Part shown: in pieces, positions 8,816 to 18,714 of the stretch | Position numbering within the stretch: the stretch's first letter is position 1 | Layout of the letters: each line of letters opens with the position of its first letter | Assembly: GCA_016874135.1 (NCBI GenBank) | Contig: VGVE01000001.1 | Coordinates: forward strand, 27,975 to 91,974 | Length of the DNA: 64,000 bases | Source of the DNA: Gammaproteobacteria bacterium | GTDB taxonomy: Bacteria > Pseudomonadota > Gammaproteobacteria > Pseudomonadales > Azotimanducaceae | Direction: 5' to 3' | Notes under the pieces: generated by a model | Told to the model about the DNA's origin: nothing | Database searches by the model: none | The model's input: only the letters and a program-made list of their open reading frames with translations | Made by a program: the position numbers and the translations under genes

Positions 8816-11800
8816 GTGAGTGCCATCGAGATATTTGCCGGTCGAGCCGCGTTTTCCGTGTTCCGGTTGCAGCAGATCGGAGCGCAGCTGGGTGTGCCAG
8901 GAGATCAGCTCTATGCCGAGTTCGTGCACATCCTGTCCGTTGATGTCCCACTCCAGGCATCTGATCACGAACGCGCAACGGCGCTGCTGAACTATGGCCC
9001 GACCGAGGGTATGCCGGTGCGTCGCGGCCAGCCGCTGGGCGTGGTCTTGCCACGGGCCGGTACCATATCTCCCTGGTCGAGCAAAGCCACCGACATCTTC
9101 CGTACGGTGGGGCTCACGTCGGTGCTGCGTGCGGAGCGGGGCATACGGTGGTTCGTCGACGGTGCATCTTCTTCCATCGACAGTGGCCCGCTGTTTGATC
9201 GGATGACCCAGCGTTTTGTTCCTGATGGCGCCTACGCGGATCTCTTTGATCAACACGCGCCGCGCCGGCTGAGCCGCGTGGCCCTTGGTGCCAACGGCAT
9301 AAATGCGCTTCGTACGGCCAATCAGTCCCTGGGTCTCGCGTTATCGGATGATGAGATCGAATACCTGGCGGGTGCCTATGCGAGTCTCGGGCGGGATCCG
9401 ACGGATGTGGAACTGATGATGTTCGCGCAGGCGAACTCGGAACACTGTCGCCACAAGATCTTCAATGCGGATTGGGTGGTGAACGGAACCCCGCAGACGG
9501 CTTCGCTCTTTGAAAAGATCCGCAACACCCACAGGGCGATAAATGGCCGCGGCGTTCTGTCTGCATACCGTGACAACGCGGCGGTGATAGAGGGCTTTCG
9601 CGAAGACCGGCTGTTCATTGATCCGGAACATCATGGCTATCGCTTCCACAACGAGCCCGTGCACGTGCTGATGAAGGTGGAGACCCACAACCATCCGACG
9701 GCGATCTCACCGTATCCCGGCGCCGCGACCGGTTCAGGTGGTGAGATCCGCGACGAAGGTGCGGTGGGGCGTGGATCAAAACCGAAGGCGGGACTGACTG
9801 GCTTCACCACATCCCATCTGAACATTCCGGGAGATGAGCAACCCTGGGAGATGCAGAACGGCAAACCGGATCATATGGTGTCTGCATTCGACATCATGAT
9901 CGAGGGGCCGCTCGGTGCGGCGGCATTCAACAACGAATATGGCCGACCGGCACTCACGGGCTACTTCCGTACCATGGAGCTCGAAGATGCGGCCGGCGCC
10001 ATTCGTGGCTACCACAAGCCGGTGATGATCTCCGGTGGTGTCGGCACGGTGCGCCACGAACACGTGGACTCGTTGCCTTTTCCTGAAGGCACGGCACTGG
10101 TGGTGCTCGGTGGTCCCGCCATGCTCATCGGCCTTGGCGGTGGTGCGGCGTCCAGCGTCGATGCCGGCTCCAGCGCCAGTGCGCTGGATTTTGCTTCCGT
10201 GCAACGCGACAACGCCGAGATGGAGCGGCGCTGCCAGGAAGTCATCGATGCCTGCGTCGCGCTCGGTCCTGAGAACCCCGTTCTGCTGATTCACGATGTT
10301 GGCGCCGGTGGTCTCTCCAACGCACTGCCGGAACTGGTGAAGGATGCGGGATCTGGAGGCCGCTTCGAGCTGAGGGATATTCTCAGCGCGGATCGCGGCA
10401 TGGCGCCTCATGAAATCTGGTGCAACGAAGCCCAGGAACGGTATGTGCTCGGCATCCGGCGCGAAGCGCTGCCGCGGTTCGAGTTGATCTGTGCGCGTGA
10501 ACGATGTCCGTTCGCAGTGGTCGGCAGTGCCACCGTTGACAAGCACTTGCACGTGAACGACCGGGAACTCGGCGAAGTGCCGGTTGATCTGCCGCTTGAA
10601 GTGCTCTTTGGCAAACCGCCGAAGATGACTCGTAGTATCAAGTCGACTCATGCGCCGGTACGTGCTCTTGAGATGCATGGGATTTCCCTCGATGAGGCGA
10701 TCCGGCGCGTACTTCGCTTCCCCGCCGTTGGCAGCAAGAAATTCCTGATCACCATCGGCGATCGGAGCATTACCGGGCTCATCGCCCGAGAACAGATGAT
10801 CGGGCCTTGGCAGGTGCCGGTGGCGGACGCGGCGGTCACACTAGCGGGCTATCACACGCACCGAGGCGAAGCTTTCGCCATGGGCGAACGCTCACCACTG
10901 GCACTCATCGATGCGGCGGCTTCGGCGCGTATGGCCGTTGCCGAGGCGCTCACCAATCTGTGGAGCGCGGATGTAGTCGCGCGTGATCGGGTGGTGTTGT
11001 CAGCGAACTGGATGGCGGCTGCAGGCAGTGGTCGCGAAGACCAGGCACTCTTCGACGCGGTGACCGAAGTGGGTGAGCGCTTCTGCCCGGCACTCGGTAT
11101 CGCCATACCGGTTGGAAAGGACAGCCTGTCCATGCGTACTCGCTGGCAAGATCGTGAAGTGGTTTCACCCCTCACACTGATCGTCAGTGCTTTCGCGCCG
11201 GTAAATGATGCAAGGAGAACGCTTATGCCCCAGGTGCTCCGCCTGCCGGGCTCGAAGCTGGTCCTGCTGGCGACTGGCAACAGAAATCGCCTCGGTGGCA
11301 GTGCACTGGCGCAGTGTTTCTCGCAGGTTGGCGATGAGGCACCGGATGTTGATGCGCAGGCGCTCGTGGCATTGTTGGCCCTGATCGATACCGGTCGTGG
11401 GCCGGGGTGGTTCATGGCCTACCACGATCGTTCCGACGGTGGTCTCTTCGCGACACTTGCCGAAATGGCCTTTGCAGGTCGGGTCGGCCTCGACATCGAA
11501 GTCGGCGCCGATGCTGTGGCTGAACTGTTTGCGGAAGAAATCGGCGTCGTCGTACAAGTTGAAGGCGGTGCTCTTGCGTCCCTGCTCGAAGCAGCCCGCG
11601 TCTGCGGAATTGAGGCGAGGACAGTTGCGGCTATTCGCGACGATGAAACGATCACTATCAGAAGTTCCGGCGCTATTCTCTGGCGTGGTGAGCGGGCGAT
11701 GCTTGAACAGCTGTGGGCGCGCACCAGCTTTGAAATGCAGCGCCGCCGTGATGACCCGGGCTGTGCGGAGGAAGAGTTCCAGTTGATCGCCACGCCCTCG

Positions 11801-12640
11801 AAAGGGCTGTCTGCGGCGCTCACCTTTGATCCTGCACAGGCGCCTGCTGTGCACAGCCGACAGCCGAGAATCGCGATCCTGCGCGAACAAGGGGTTAATG
11901 GGCACATGGAAATGGGCGCTGCGTTTGCTGCAGCGGGTTTTGCTCCGGTAGATGTACACATGACGGATCTACTCACCGGGCGTATATCCCTTGATGAGTT
12001 TGCTGCGCTGGCTGCCTGTGGGGGTTTCTCCTATGGGGATGTGCTCGGTGGCGGCGGCGGCTGGGCCAAGTCTGTGCTTTTCCAGGATCAGCTCCGTGAC
12101 CACTTTGCGGCTTTCGTCCGGCGCGATCGGCTGTTGCTTGGGGTGTGCAACGGCTGCCAGATGATGGCGCAGCTCAAGTCAGTCATTCCCGGTGCGGAGG
12201 CATGGCCCCGGTTTGTCACCAATCGTTCTGAGCGGTTTGAGGCGCGCACGGTGATGCTGCGAATCAATGCGGTTCAGTCACCCTGGCTCGACGGTATGCA
12301 AGGCAGTGTACTGCCGGTGGCGGTGGCGCATGGTGAAGGCCGCGCCGAGTTTGACAAGCCTGAGCACTATGCAGCCCTGCGCAGCGGTGGCCAGATCGCC
12401 ATGCAGTACGTGGATCCTGAACACAAGATCACGACCATTTATCCCCACAATCCCAACGGAGCTGTTGAGGGGTTGGCAGGCCTGACCGCGACGCAGGGTC
12501 GGGTGCTGATTCTCATGCCTCACCCGGAGCGGGTGTATCGGACGATCCAGAACACCTGGCGTGATGCGACTTCACCTCAGTGGGGAGAAGCAGGCCCATG
12601 GCTCAGGCTTTTCCGCAATGCCCGAACTGCGCTGAAGTGA
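8816..12640 (+). CDS. purL: phosphoribosylformylglycinamidine synthase
   Basis: This 1274-residue large-type PurL converts FGAR to FGAM with glutamine and ATP in purine synthesis. The order of domains is an N-terminal PurS-like region, a linker, two AIRS-like ATP-binding repeats ([10 protein letters not shown] lies in the first), and a C-terminal glutaminase domain. The glutaminase domain carries GVCNGCQMM (Cys nucleophile) and PHPERVYR (catalytic His). The length matches the gammaproteobacterial single-chain form. It starts with GTG at 8816 behind a TAGGAG ribosome site. It is convergent with the NUDIX gene, with only 30 bases between them. Confidence 0.97.
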   Translation: MSAIEIFAGRAAFSVFRLQQIGAQLGVPGDQLYAEFVHILSVDVPLQASDHERATALLNYGPTEGMPVRRGQPLGVVLPRAGTISPWSSKATDIFRTVGLTSVLRAERGIRWFVDGASSSIDSGPLFDRMTQRFVPDGAYADLFDQHAPRRLSRVALGANGINALRTANQSLGLALSDDEIEYLAGAYASLGRDPTDVELMMFAQANSEHCRHKIFNADWVVNGTPQTASLFEKIRNTHRAINGRGVLSAYRDNAAVIEGFREDRLFIDPEHHGYRFHNEPVHVLMKVETHNHPTAISPYPGAATGSGGEIRDEGAVGRGSKPKAGLTGFTTSHLNIPGDEQPWEMQNGKPDHMVSAFDIMIEGPLGAAAFNNEYGRPALTGYFRTMELEDAAGAIRGYHKPVMISGGVGTVRHEHVDSLPFPEGTALVVLGGPAMLIGLGGGAASSVDAGSSASALDFASVQRDNAEMERRCQEVIDACVALGPENPVLLIHDVGAGGLSNALPELVKDAGSGGRFELRDILSADRGMAPHEIWCNEAQERYVLGIRREALPRFELICARERCPFAVVGSATVDKHLHVNDRELGEVPVDLPLEVLFGKPPKMTRSIKSTHAPVRALEMHGISLDEAIRRVLRFPAVGSKKFLITIGDRSITGLIAREQMIGPWQVPVADAAVTLAGYHTHRGEAFAMGERSPLALIDAAASARMAVAEALTNLWSADVVARDRVVLSANWMAAAGSGREDQALFDAVTEVGERFCPALGIAIPVGKDSLSMRTRWQDREVVSPLTLIVSAFAPVNDARRTLMPQVLRLPGSKLVLLATGNRNRLGGSALAQCFSQVGDEAPDVDAQALVALLALIDTGRGPGWFMAYHDRSDGGLFATLAEMAFAGRVGLDIEVGADAVAELFAEEIGVVVQVEGGALASLLEAARVCGIEARTVAAIRDDETITIRSSGAILWRGERAMLEQLWARTSFEMQRRRDDPGCAEEEFQLIATPSKGLSAALTFDPAQAPAVHSRQPRIAILREQGVNGHMEMGAAFAAAGFAPVDVHMTDLLTGRISLDEFAALAACGGFSYGDVLGGGGGWAKSVLFQDQLRDHFAAFVRRDRLLLGVCNGCQMMAQLKSVIPGAEAWPRFVTNRSERFEARTVMLRINAVQSPWLDGMQGSVLPVAVAHGEGRAEFDKPEHYAALRSGGQIAMQYVDPEHKITTIYPHNPNGAVEGLAGLTATQGRVLILMPHPERVYRTIQNTWRDATSPQWGEAGPWLRLFRNARTALK

Positions 12641-12670
12641 GCGCAGCGATCAACCTGGAAATCGACTTGG

Positions 12671-13216
12671 CTAGCGGGGACGTGGTGCCCGGATGATGTC
12701 CATCGCCCGGGCCGGGAAGTGTCCGTGGCGACGGTCTTCGAAATAGAACTTCAGGGTATCGGTGACGACGGGAAAGGCCAGCTGGTCCCAGGGAATCTCC
12801 GCTTCGCTCATCAGCTGCACGTCGAGTGATTCCGTACCTGCGGCAAACTCGGGTGCCTTCAGCTCGGCGCGGAAGAACGTATAGACCTGATTGATGTGCG
12901 GCAGGCTGAACATCGTGTAGAGCGAGAGATCGTTCACCACCGCACAGGCTTCTTCCAGCGTTTCGCGCGCGGCGCCGGCTGCAGCGGTTTCGCCGTTTTC
13001 AAGAAAGCCGGCGGGCAACGTCCAGAAGCCATGCCGGGGATTGATTGCCCGTTTCGCCAGAAGCACCCGGTCTTCGAACGTCACCAGACAACCGGTGACG
13101 ACACGCGGATTCTGGTAGTGAATGGTCCCGCAGCCTTCGCAGATGAAGCGGGGACGGCTGTCCCCGTCGGGAATGCGCGACACGACGGGTTGGCCACAAT
13201 GGCTGCAGTAGTTCAT
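12671..13216 (-). CDS. NUDIX hydrolase with N-terminal zinc ribbon
   Basis: This is a 181-residue protein. An N-terminal zinc-ribbon has two cysteine pairs (CSHCG near residues 4-8 and CEGCG near 26-30). It is followed by a NUDIX domain with the box GFLENGETAAAGAARETLEEACA, of the form Gx5Ex7RExxEE. NUDIX enzymes hydrolyse nucleoside diphosphate-linked substrates. The ribbon-plus-NUDIX layout recalls NudC-like enzymes, but the protein is shorter and the substrate cannot be assigned. The final Gly of the canonical box is Ala here. The ATG at 13214-13216 follows a short spacer from the upstream DUF3135 gene on the same strand. Confidence 0.85.
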   Translation of the reverse strand: MNYCSHCGQPVVSRIPDGDSRPRFICEGCGTIHYQNPRVVTGCLVTFEDRVLLAKRAINPRHGFWTLPAGFLENGETAAAGAARETLEEACAVVNDLSLYTMFSLPHINQVYTFFRAELKAPEFAAGTESLDVQLMSEAEIPWDQLAFPVVTDTLKFYFEDRRHGHFPARAMDIIRAPRPR

Positions 13217-13272
13217 GTGGGCATTGTAGCCGGGCCGGTCTGCTCAGTGCGGAACAGTGCGGCCGAGACGAC

Positions 13273-13614
13273 TCAGTGCGCCGGGCGTTTGAACGGGATG
13301 ACCGAAGCCGTGAAGGGTCTGGCCTCCGGCACGATTTCCTCGAAAACATCCTCTGGTTTGAGGAAGCAGCGATTCAGCTCCGCCAGTTTCCAGCACATCA
13401 TCTCGGAGAGCTTGATGGTCGCCGCCATGGGGTTGCGGGCTCGTTTGCGCTCCATGTCAATCTGGAAGGCAAGGCCACGCAGCCGCTGCTGCTTGGTCGG
13501 ATCCGGTTGAGCCTCGATGACTTGCTCCGTGAGGCGCAGTCTCAGGTCTTCCAATGCCTTCGGATTGTGGCGGGCCATGTCCACCAGTACGTCAAAATCT
13601 GGCAGTTCGCGCAT
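13273..13614 (-). CDS. small DUF3135-like protein
   Basis: This 113-residue soluble protein resembles the DUF3135 family of gammaproteobacteria. It has an N-terminal LPDFDVLVDMARHNPKALEDL, a central RLRGLAFQIDMERKRARNP, and a following helix ending in LSEMM. It is mostly helical and charged, with no membrane segment. Its function is unknown. It is transcribed with, or just upstream of, the NUDIX gene (56-base gap) and is divergent from the carbonic-anhydrase-like gene. The family call is from memory of the conserved pattern. Confidence 0.7.
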   Translation of the reverse strand: MRELPDFDVLVDMARHNPKALEDLRLRLTEQVIEAQPDPTKQQRLRGLAFQIDMERKRARNPMAATIKLSEMMCWKLAELNRCFLKPEDVFEEIVPEARPFTASVIPFKRPAH

Positions 13615-13627
13615 TCGCTTCGGGGTC

Positions 13628-13656
13628 CTGACATCCTCTCTGTCGGGTACTATACG
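13628..13656 (+). promoter_or_regulatory. putative sigma-70 promoter of the 13.8-16.7 kb operon
   Basis: CTGACA (13628-13633) is followed after a 17-base spacer by TATACG (13651-13656). It points toward the carbonic-anhydrase-like gene, purT and the CoA-transferase gene, giving a leader of roughly 105 bases. No ORF or clear structure was seen in the leader. Confidence 0.5.
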
Positions 13657-13768
13657 GGGCGAATGTGTCGGCAGATAGGAGCGCTCTGTAAAGCGGATGT
13701 GAACGAGCGACCGATCACCGCGGATTCATCGGATTTTCAGGGCAGAGTAGGGTGGTTCGGGGGAATTC

Positions 13769-14311
13769 ATGTTGATGTCTCTGGGCAACGTCCGGGTTCG
13801 GGCGAAGGGTGCTTATTTTGTGGCCGACAACGCGCGTGTGATCGGCAACGTGCTGCTGGAAGAGAACGCTAACGTCTGGTTTGGTGCGGTTGTGCGTGGT
13901 GACAACGAACTCATCACCATCGGCGAGAACTGCAATGTGCAGGATGGTGCGGTTCTGCACACAGATCCGGGTTTTCCACTGACCCTTGGCAAGAACGTCA
14001 CCATTGGTCACATGGCGATGCTGCATGGATGTTCGGTCGGTGAGGGGTCGCTGATCGGCATCGGTGCGGTGATCCTCAATGGGGCAAAGATCGGTCGCAA
14101 TTGCCTGATCGGTGCCAAGGCCCTGGTGGGCGAAGGCAAGGAGATTCCTGATAACTCCATGGTGCTGGGTGCCCCCGGAAAGGTGGTTCGTACCTTCACC
14201 GATACGCAGGCTGCAGGTTTGCTGCGAAACGCCAAACACTATGTACAAAACAGTCGTCGTTTTGCCGTCGAACTGACTGAGCAGGAGGGGGCTGATGTCT
14301 GGCAACCCTGA
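13769..14311 (+). CDS. gamma-carbonic-anhydrase-like hexapeptide-repeat protein
   Basis: This 180-residue left-handed beta-helix protein of the YrdA/gamma-CA group has hexapeptide repeats from about residue 15 to 135 (for example [18 protein letters not shown] and [15 protein letters not shown]). The metal-binding histidine positions are present in VLHTDPG and [10 protein letters not shown]. Members bind a metal ion; most have no proven activity. The ATG at 13769 or a second ATG two codons later could start it. Its end overlaps purT by 17 bases, so the two are translationally linked. Confidence 0.85.
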   Translation: MLMSLGNVRVRAKGAYFVADNARVIGNVLLEENANVWFGAVVRGDNELITIGENCNVQDGAVLHTDPGFPLTLGKNVTIGHMAMLHGCSVGEGSLIGIGAVILNGAKIGRNCLIGAKALVGEGKEIPDNSMVLGAPGKVVRTFTDTQAAGLLRNAKHYVQNSRRFAVELTEQEGADVWQP

Positions 14312-15506
14312 ATCGTCCATTCGTATCGGCACACCGGGAGCGCCTGGTGCCACGCGGGTGCTGATGCTCGGCAGTGGTGAGCTCGGCAAAGAGGTCGTGA
14401 TCGAACTACAGCGGCTCGGCGTCGAAACCATCGCCGTGGACCGTTACGAAGGCGCGCCCGCGATGCAGGTCGCGCACCGATCGCATGTGATCTCCATGCT
14501 GGATGGTGCGGCGCTGCGTGAGGTGATCGAGGCTGAAAAACCTCACCTGATCGTTCCGGAAATCGAAGCCATCGCCACCGAGACCTTGCTTGAACTTGAA
14601 CAGGAAGGCTGGCACGTAATCCCGACGGCTCGTGCGGCGCGACTGACGATGGATCGGGAAGGTATCCGTCGCCTCGCCGCGGAAACGTTGGGGATCCGCA
14701 CGTCTGCCTATGAATTTGCGGCGAACGAAGCCGAGTTTCAAGCGGCTGTGGCCCGAATAGGCACACCCTGTGTGGTGAAGCCGGTAATGTCCAGTTCAGG
14801 TAAAGGGCAGTCGACGGTGAAGACACCTGCCGATGCCGGGCGCGCCTGGGACTACGCGCAGAGTGGTGCGCGTGGTGGAACGGGTGTTCGCAAGGTGATC
14901 GTCGAGGCTTTTGTCGATTTTGATTACGAGATCACTTTGTTGACCGTACGTCATACCGGTGTCACGAGTTTCTGTGCACCGATTGGTCATCGGCAGGAGC
15001 GCGGTGACTACCGCGAATCTTGGCAGCCCCAGCCCATGTCGGCGTCGGCACGTGCGGAAGCGGAGCGGATTGCGGCGATGGTCACCGACCAGCTCGGCGG
15101 GTTTGGACTCTTCGGGGTGGAGTTTTTTGTAAGGGGCGACACGGTCTGGTTCAGCGAAGTTTCGCCGCGGCCGCATGACACCGGCATGGTGACGATGATC
15201 TCCCAGGATCTATCCGAGTTCGCGCTTCATGCGCGCGCAATTCTCGGGTTACCGATTCCCAACATCCGTACTCGGGGGCCGGCCGCTTCCGCGGTGCTGC
15301 TGGTTGAAGGGCATTCACGGGATGTGGTCTTTACCGACGTGCAGGCAGCGCTCACAGAACCCGATACCCAGGTACGCCTCTTCGGCAAACCCGAGGTCGC
15401 CGGTGAACGACGAATGGGTGTGGTACTCGCGCTGGCTGCTGATGTCGATGCGGCGAGGGCCAAGGCAAATGGGGCTGCGGCCCGCATTGGCGTGGAGCTG
15501 CGGTGA
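14295..15506 (+). CDS. purT: formate-dependent phosphoribosylglycinamide formyltransferase 2
   Basis: This 403-residue ATP-grasp enzyme makes FGAR from GAR, formate and ATP, a folate-independent alternative to PurN. The N-terminal [21 protein letters not shown] and [17 protein letters not shown] are diagnostic. The central ATP-grasp core has [14 protein letters not shown], and [21 protein letters not shown] provides the metal ligands. Length and motifs are intact. It overlaps the upstream hexapeptide protein by 17 bases and the downstream CoA-transferase by four, forming a three-gene operon. Together with purL and guaBA it gives this region a purine theme. Confidence 0.96.
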   Translation: MSGNPESSIRIGTPGAPGATRVLMLGSGELGKEVVIELQRLGVETIAVDRYEGAPAMQVAHRSHVISMLDGAALREVIEAEKPHLIVPEIEAIATETLLELEQEGWHVIPTARAARLTMDREGIRRLAAETLGIRTSAYEFAANEAEFQAAVARIGTPCVVKPVMSSSGKGQSTVKTPADAGRAWDYAQSGARGGTGVRKVIVEAFVDFDYEITLLTVRHTGVTSFCAPIGHRQERGDYRESWQPQPMSASARAEAERIAAMVTDQLGGFGLFGVEFFVRGDTVWFSEVSPRPHDTGMVTMISQDLSEFALHARAILGLPIPNIRTRGPAASAVLLVEGHSRDVVFTDVQAALTEPDTQVRLFGKPEVAGERRMGVVLALAADVDAARAKANGAAARIGVELR

Positions 15507-16684
15507 TCGAAGACCGCGCTGGTGCATTCACCGAGGCACTGGCCGGCACCACCGTGGTGTCGGTTGAGCAGGCTGTGGCCGCACCTTACTGCACCCAGAA
15601 GCTCGCGGAGGCAGGCGCACGGGTGATCAAGGTTGAACGTCCCGAAGGCGACTTTGCGCGAGGCTACGACCGGGCGGCGGCAGGGGAGAGTGCGTACTTC
15701 GTCTGGCTCAACCGCGGCAAAGAATCCATCTGCCTTGATCTCAAGCAAGCTGAAGATGCTTCGGCACTGACGGACCTGATCCGTGGCGCGGATGTATTCG
15801 TGCAAAACCTTGCACCCGGCGCACTTGATCGGCTCGGTTTTTGTTCAGCTGATCTGCGGACGCAGTATCCACGGCTCATTACTGTGGACATCAGTGGTTA
15901 TGGCGATGCGCCACAGATCGCCTACCTCAAGGCCTACGACCTCCTGGTGCAGTGTGAAAGTGGTCTTGCACATATCACAGGAAGCCCCGATGCCCCGGGG
16001 CGTGTGGGGGTTTCGGTCTGCGACATCAGCTGCGGGATGACCGCTTTCGCTGCGGTGTTGCAGGCCATCATCACTCGATCGCACACGGGCCAGGGCTGCG
16101 GTATTGCGGTATCACTTTTCGATTCGATCGCGGACTGGATGGCGGTTCCGCTCATGCAGCTGGCCGGCGGGCTGGAGTCGCGTCGTGCAGGGCTCAATCA
16201 TCCGACCATCGCACCTTATGGGGCGTACGCCGCAAAGGATGGTCGTCAGGTGGTGTTCTCCATCCAGAATCCGAGGGAGTGGGCACGGCTGTGTGAAGTG
16301 GTGCTTTCGCAACCCGGACTCGCGACCGACCCCCGGTTCGTGGACAACGCCGCGCGCCTTAACAACCGCAGTGCGCTTGACCACATCATCAACGGTGTTT
16401 TTGAACGCCTTGACCACCCGGCGCTGTGTGAACGCCTCAAGTCAGCTGATCTGGCGTTCGGCTCCGTGAACACTCTGCACGAGCTGCGATCGCACAAGGC
16501 ACTCAGAGTTGAGCGGCAGACGCTGCAACAGGGCCATGTGGATCTGGTGGCGAATCCGGTGCGGATCGATGGTCAGACGCTGCCCCGGTCGAGACCGGTA
16601 CCGGAGCTCGGTGCGGATTCAGCCCATATTCGCGAAACAATCGGGCGCGAAGATGTCGGACATACACATAATCCCCGAGAATGA
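15503..16684 (+). CDS. class III (CaiB/BaiF) CoA-transferase
   Basis: This 393-residue protein belongs to the family III CoA-transferases, which move CoA between carboxylic acids. The N-terminal [20 protein letters not shown] followed by [18 protein letters not shown] is typical, and the catalytic aspartate is expected in [13 protein letters not shown]. Substrates cannot be predicted. The start at 15503 overlaps purT by four bases. The leuA promoter begins ten bases after the stop, so the operon probably ends here. Confidence 0.88.
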   Translation: MIEDRAGAFTEALAGTTVVSVEQAVAAPYCTQKLAEAGARVIKVERPEGDFARGYDRAAAGESAYFVWLNRGKESICLDLKQAEDASALTDLIRGADVFVQNLAPGALDRLGFCSADLRTQYPRLITVDISGYGDAPQIAYLKAYDLLVQCESGLAHITGSPDAPGRVGVSVCDISCGMTAFAAVLQAIITRSHTGQGCGIAVSLFDSIADWMAVPLMQLAGGLESRRAGLNHPTIAPYGAYAAKDGRQVVFSIQNPREWARLCEVVLSQPGLATDPRFVDNAARLNNRSALDHIINGVFERLDHPALCERLKSADLAFGSVNTLHELRSHKALRVERQTLQQGHVDLVANPVRIDGQTLPRSRPVPELGADSAHIRETIGREDVGHTHNPRE

Positions 16685-16693
16685 ACGCCCGGC

Positions 16694-16723
16694 TTGTGCC
16701 TTCGCGCCGGGCGCGGTTATAGT
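16694..16723 (+). promoter_or_regulatory. putative sigma-70 promoter of the leuA leader
   Basis: TTGTGC (16694-16699), an 18-base spacer and TATAGT (16718-16723) form a good promoter directly after the CoA-transferase stop. Transcription would start near 16730, about 20 bases before the leader-peptide GTG, which is the usual arrangement for an attenuated amino-acid operon. Confidence 0.6.
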
Positions 16724-16750
16724 CGCGCCACTTAAGGAATCAGCCCAACC

Positions 16751-16822
16751 GTGACCGAATTCCGTTCACATCGCTTCTTGGCGCTTCAGGCCTCTCAGGC
16801 CCTTCTGCTGCTGCCGGCGTAG
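16751..16822 (+). CDS. leuL: leucine leader peptide upstream of leuA
   Basis: This is a 23-codon ORF from GTG (16751) to TAG (16820-16822), preceded by an AAGGA ribosome site at 16734-16738. Six of its codons are leucine, and four of them are consecutive (CTT CTG CTG CTG) just before the C-terminal Pro-Ala. It sits between a good promoter and the leuA gene. This is the hallmark of transcription attenuation by leucine starvation: ribosomes stall on the Leu run when charged tRNA-Leu is scarce. The name leuL is by analogy. The peptide is a regulatory device rather than a functional product. Confidence 0.75.
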   Translation: MTEFRSHRFLALQASQALLLLPA

Positions 16823-16828
16823 CCGGCA
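16812..16828 (+). promoter_or_regulatory. hairpin over the leader-peptide stop codon
   Basis: TGCCGGC (16812-16818) and GCCGGCA (16822-16828) form a perfect 7-bp stem with a 3-base loop. It spans the last codons and stop of the leucine leader. A ribosome that finishes the peptide would cover it, and one stalled at the Leu codons would sit directly on its left flank. Further weak stems follow (ACTCG...CGAGT, GGCG...CGCC), but I see no stem with a T-run, so the exact attenuator is not resolved. Confidence 0.5.
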
Positions 16829-16968
16829 CAATCATCTACCCTGCACGGGCGAACGCCCAAACCTGAATAAAACACCAAGACTCGAACCCAACTCGAGAGA
16901 ACGAGTGACGCTGTCTCACAGGCGGCAAATCGCCGGTGATAGAGATACGTCGAAGCAGAGGAACGGAC

Positions 16969-18660
16969 ATGAATGAACCCATGAGCACCGCCAACCGAGG
17001 CATTGGCCGGATGCCTTTCCAGAAGTACCGGCGCTTCCAGCCTGTTGACCTGCCGAATCGGCAGTGGCCCTCGCGCGTGATCGAGCGCGCACCCCGCTGG
17101 TGCAGCGTTGACCTGCGGGACGGCAACCAGGCCCTCATCGACCCGATGAACGTCGATGAAAAGCTGCGCATGTTCGAACTGCTTCTCGAGGTCGGCTTTG
17201 CTGAAATCGAAGTCGGCTTTCCGGCTGCATCACAACCGGACTTCGACTTCATCCGCAGGATCATCGACGAGGATCGAATTCCCGATGGCGTGGCCATCCA
17301 GATACTTTGCCAGGCACGGGAAGAGCTGATCGCGCGTTCAGTCGAGGCTCTCCAGGGTGCGAAGAAGGTCATCTTCCATCTCTATAACTCGACCTCCGAG
17401 TTGCAGCGCCGGGTTGTGTTCAACATGGACCGCACCGGCATCATCAATCTGGCGCTGGAAGGTACGCGGCTCGTCAAACAAGGTCTGTCCTCGTTCAACG
17501 CGGATGTCACGTTCGAATATTCACCGGAGAGTTTTACCGGCACGGAACTCGATTTTGCCGTGGACGTCTGTACGGCCGTAGCGGAAGCCTGGGGTGCGAC
17601 GCCACAACGGAAGATGATTGTCAATCTGCCATCCACGGTAGAGATGGCGACGCCGAATATCTACGCCGACCAGATCGAGTGGTTTGTCACCCATTTTCCG
17701 AAACGCGACAGCGCCGTGATCAGCTTGCACACGCACAACGACCGCGGCACCGGGATCGCCGCGACGGAGCTGGCGCTGATGGCCGGTGCGGATCGGGTTG
17801 AAGGCACGCTGTTTGGTAATGGCGAACGCACTGGCAACTGTGACCTCGTCACCATGGCCATGAACATGTTCAGCCAGGGGGTTGACCCTGAACTCGACTT
17901 CCGCCGCATGCCGGAGGTCCGCTCAACAGTGGAAACCATCAACAAACTGCCGGTTCACCAACGACACCCATATGCGGGAGAGCTGGTGTTCACGGCGTTT
18001 TCCGGCTCTCACCAGGACGCGATCCGCAAAGGCATGGCGCGGGTGGATCTGAGCCAGTGGGAAGTGCCCTATCTGCCGATCGATCCGGCGGATGTGGGTT
18101 CTTCCTACAAGGAAACCGTGCGCGTCAACAGCCAGAGTGGCAAAGGCGGCATTGGCTTCATCCTCGAAGAAATCTTCGGGATCACGCTACCCCGCGAGAT
18201 GCTGGTGGAGTTCTCCGGCGTTGTGCAGAAGCTCACCGAGCGGCTGGATCGCGAGGTCAAGAACGATGAGATCCTGCAGGCGTTGATGGATGAGTATGTT
18301 GTCGACAGCGGCCCGTATCGTCTGCTGAATTTTGATCTCTTGTCCGGACGGCAGGCTGATCAGCGGGTGGTGGCCCAGATTGAAGTCTCAGAGAGTCGGG
18401 TCACCATCGACGGTGAAGGCTCGGGGCCTATCGAAGCCTTCGTGAACGGCCTGGTGGATACGCTGAATGAACCCGTCAACATCCTCGAGTATCACGAACA
18501 CTCGCTGGATGAAGGCAAAGACGCAAAGGCGATCTGTCTGCTGGCCATCAATGAAGCCGGAGGAGGCCGCTGTTACGGGATAGGCGTCAGCCGCAATACG
18601 ATCACGGCATCCTTTGGTGCAATCGTTTCGGCGATGAACAGGCGGTGGCGGGCGCGCTGA
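16969..18660 (+). CDS. leuA: 2-isopropylmalate synthase (long type)
   Basis: The enzyme condenses acetyl-CoA with 2-oxoisovalerate, the first committed step of leucine synthesis. This 563-residue protein is of the long LeuA type. The catalytic TIM barrel begins with SVDLRDGNQALIDPM and includes VISLHTHNDRGTG (metal-binding His-x-His). The C-terminal regulatory domain is the site where leucine feedback normally acts. The ATG at 16969 follows a GAGGAA ribosome site and is chosen over an in-frame upstream codon. The leucine leader peptide upstream indicates a second, transcriptional control by leucine. Confidence 0.96.
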   Translation: MNEPMSTANRGIGRMPFQKYRRFQPVDLPNRQWPSRVIERAPRWCSVDLRDGNQALIDPMNVDEKLRMFELLLEVGFAEIEVGFPAASQPDFDFIRRIIDEDRIPDGVAIQILCQAREELIARSVEALQGAKKVIFHLYNSTSELQRRVVFNMDRTGIINLALEGTRLVKQGLSSFNADVTFEYSPESFTGTELDFAVDVCTAVAEAWGATPQRKMIVNLPSTVEMATPNIYADQIEWFVTHFPKRDSAVISLHTHNDRGTGIAATELALMAGADRVEGTLFGNGERTGNCDLVTMAMNMFSQGVDPELDFRRMPEVRSTVETINKLPVHQRHPYAGELVFTAFSGSHQDAIRKGMARVDLSQWEVPYLPIDPADVGSSYKETVRVNSQSGKGGIGFILEEIFGITLPREMLVEFSGVVQKLTERLDREVKNDEILQALMDEYVVDSGPYRLLNFDLLSGRQADQRVVAQIEVSESRVTIDGEGSGPIEAFVNGLVDTLNEPVNILEYHEHSLDEGKDAKAICLLAINEAGGGRCYGIGVSRNTITASFGAIVSAMNRRWRAR

Positions 18661-18689
18661 TTTCCTGAGGCATCGACGATATCGAGGTG

Positions 18690-18714
18690 GCCGGCAATCA
18701 GATGCCGGCTTCTT
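18690..18714 (+). terminator. probable intrinsic terminator of leuA
   Basis: GCCGGCA (18690-18696), a 6-base loop and TGCCGGC (18703-18709) are followed by TTCTT. The 7-bp stem lies 30 bases after the leuA stop and overlaps the last codons of the convergent corB-like gene. The T-run is imperfect. Confidence 0.5.
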
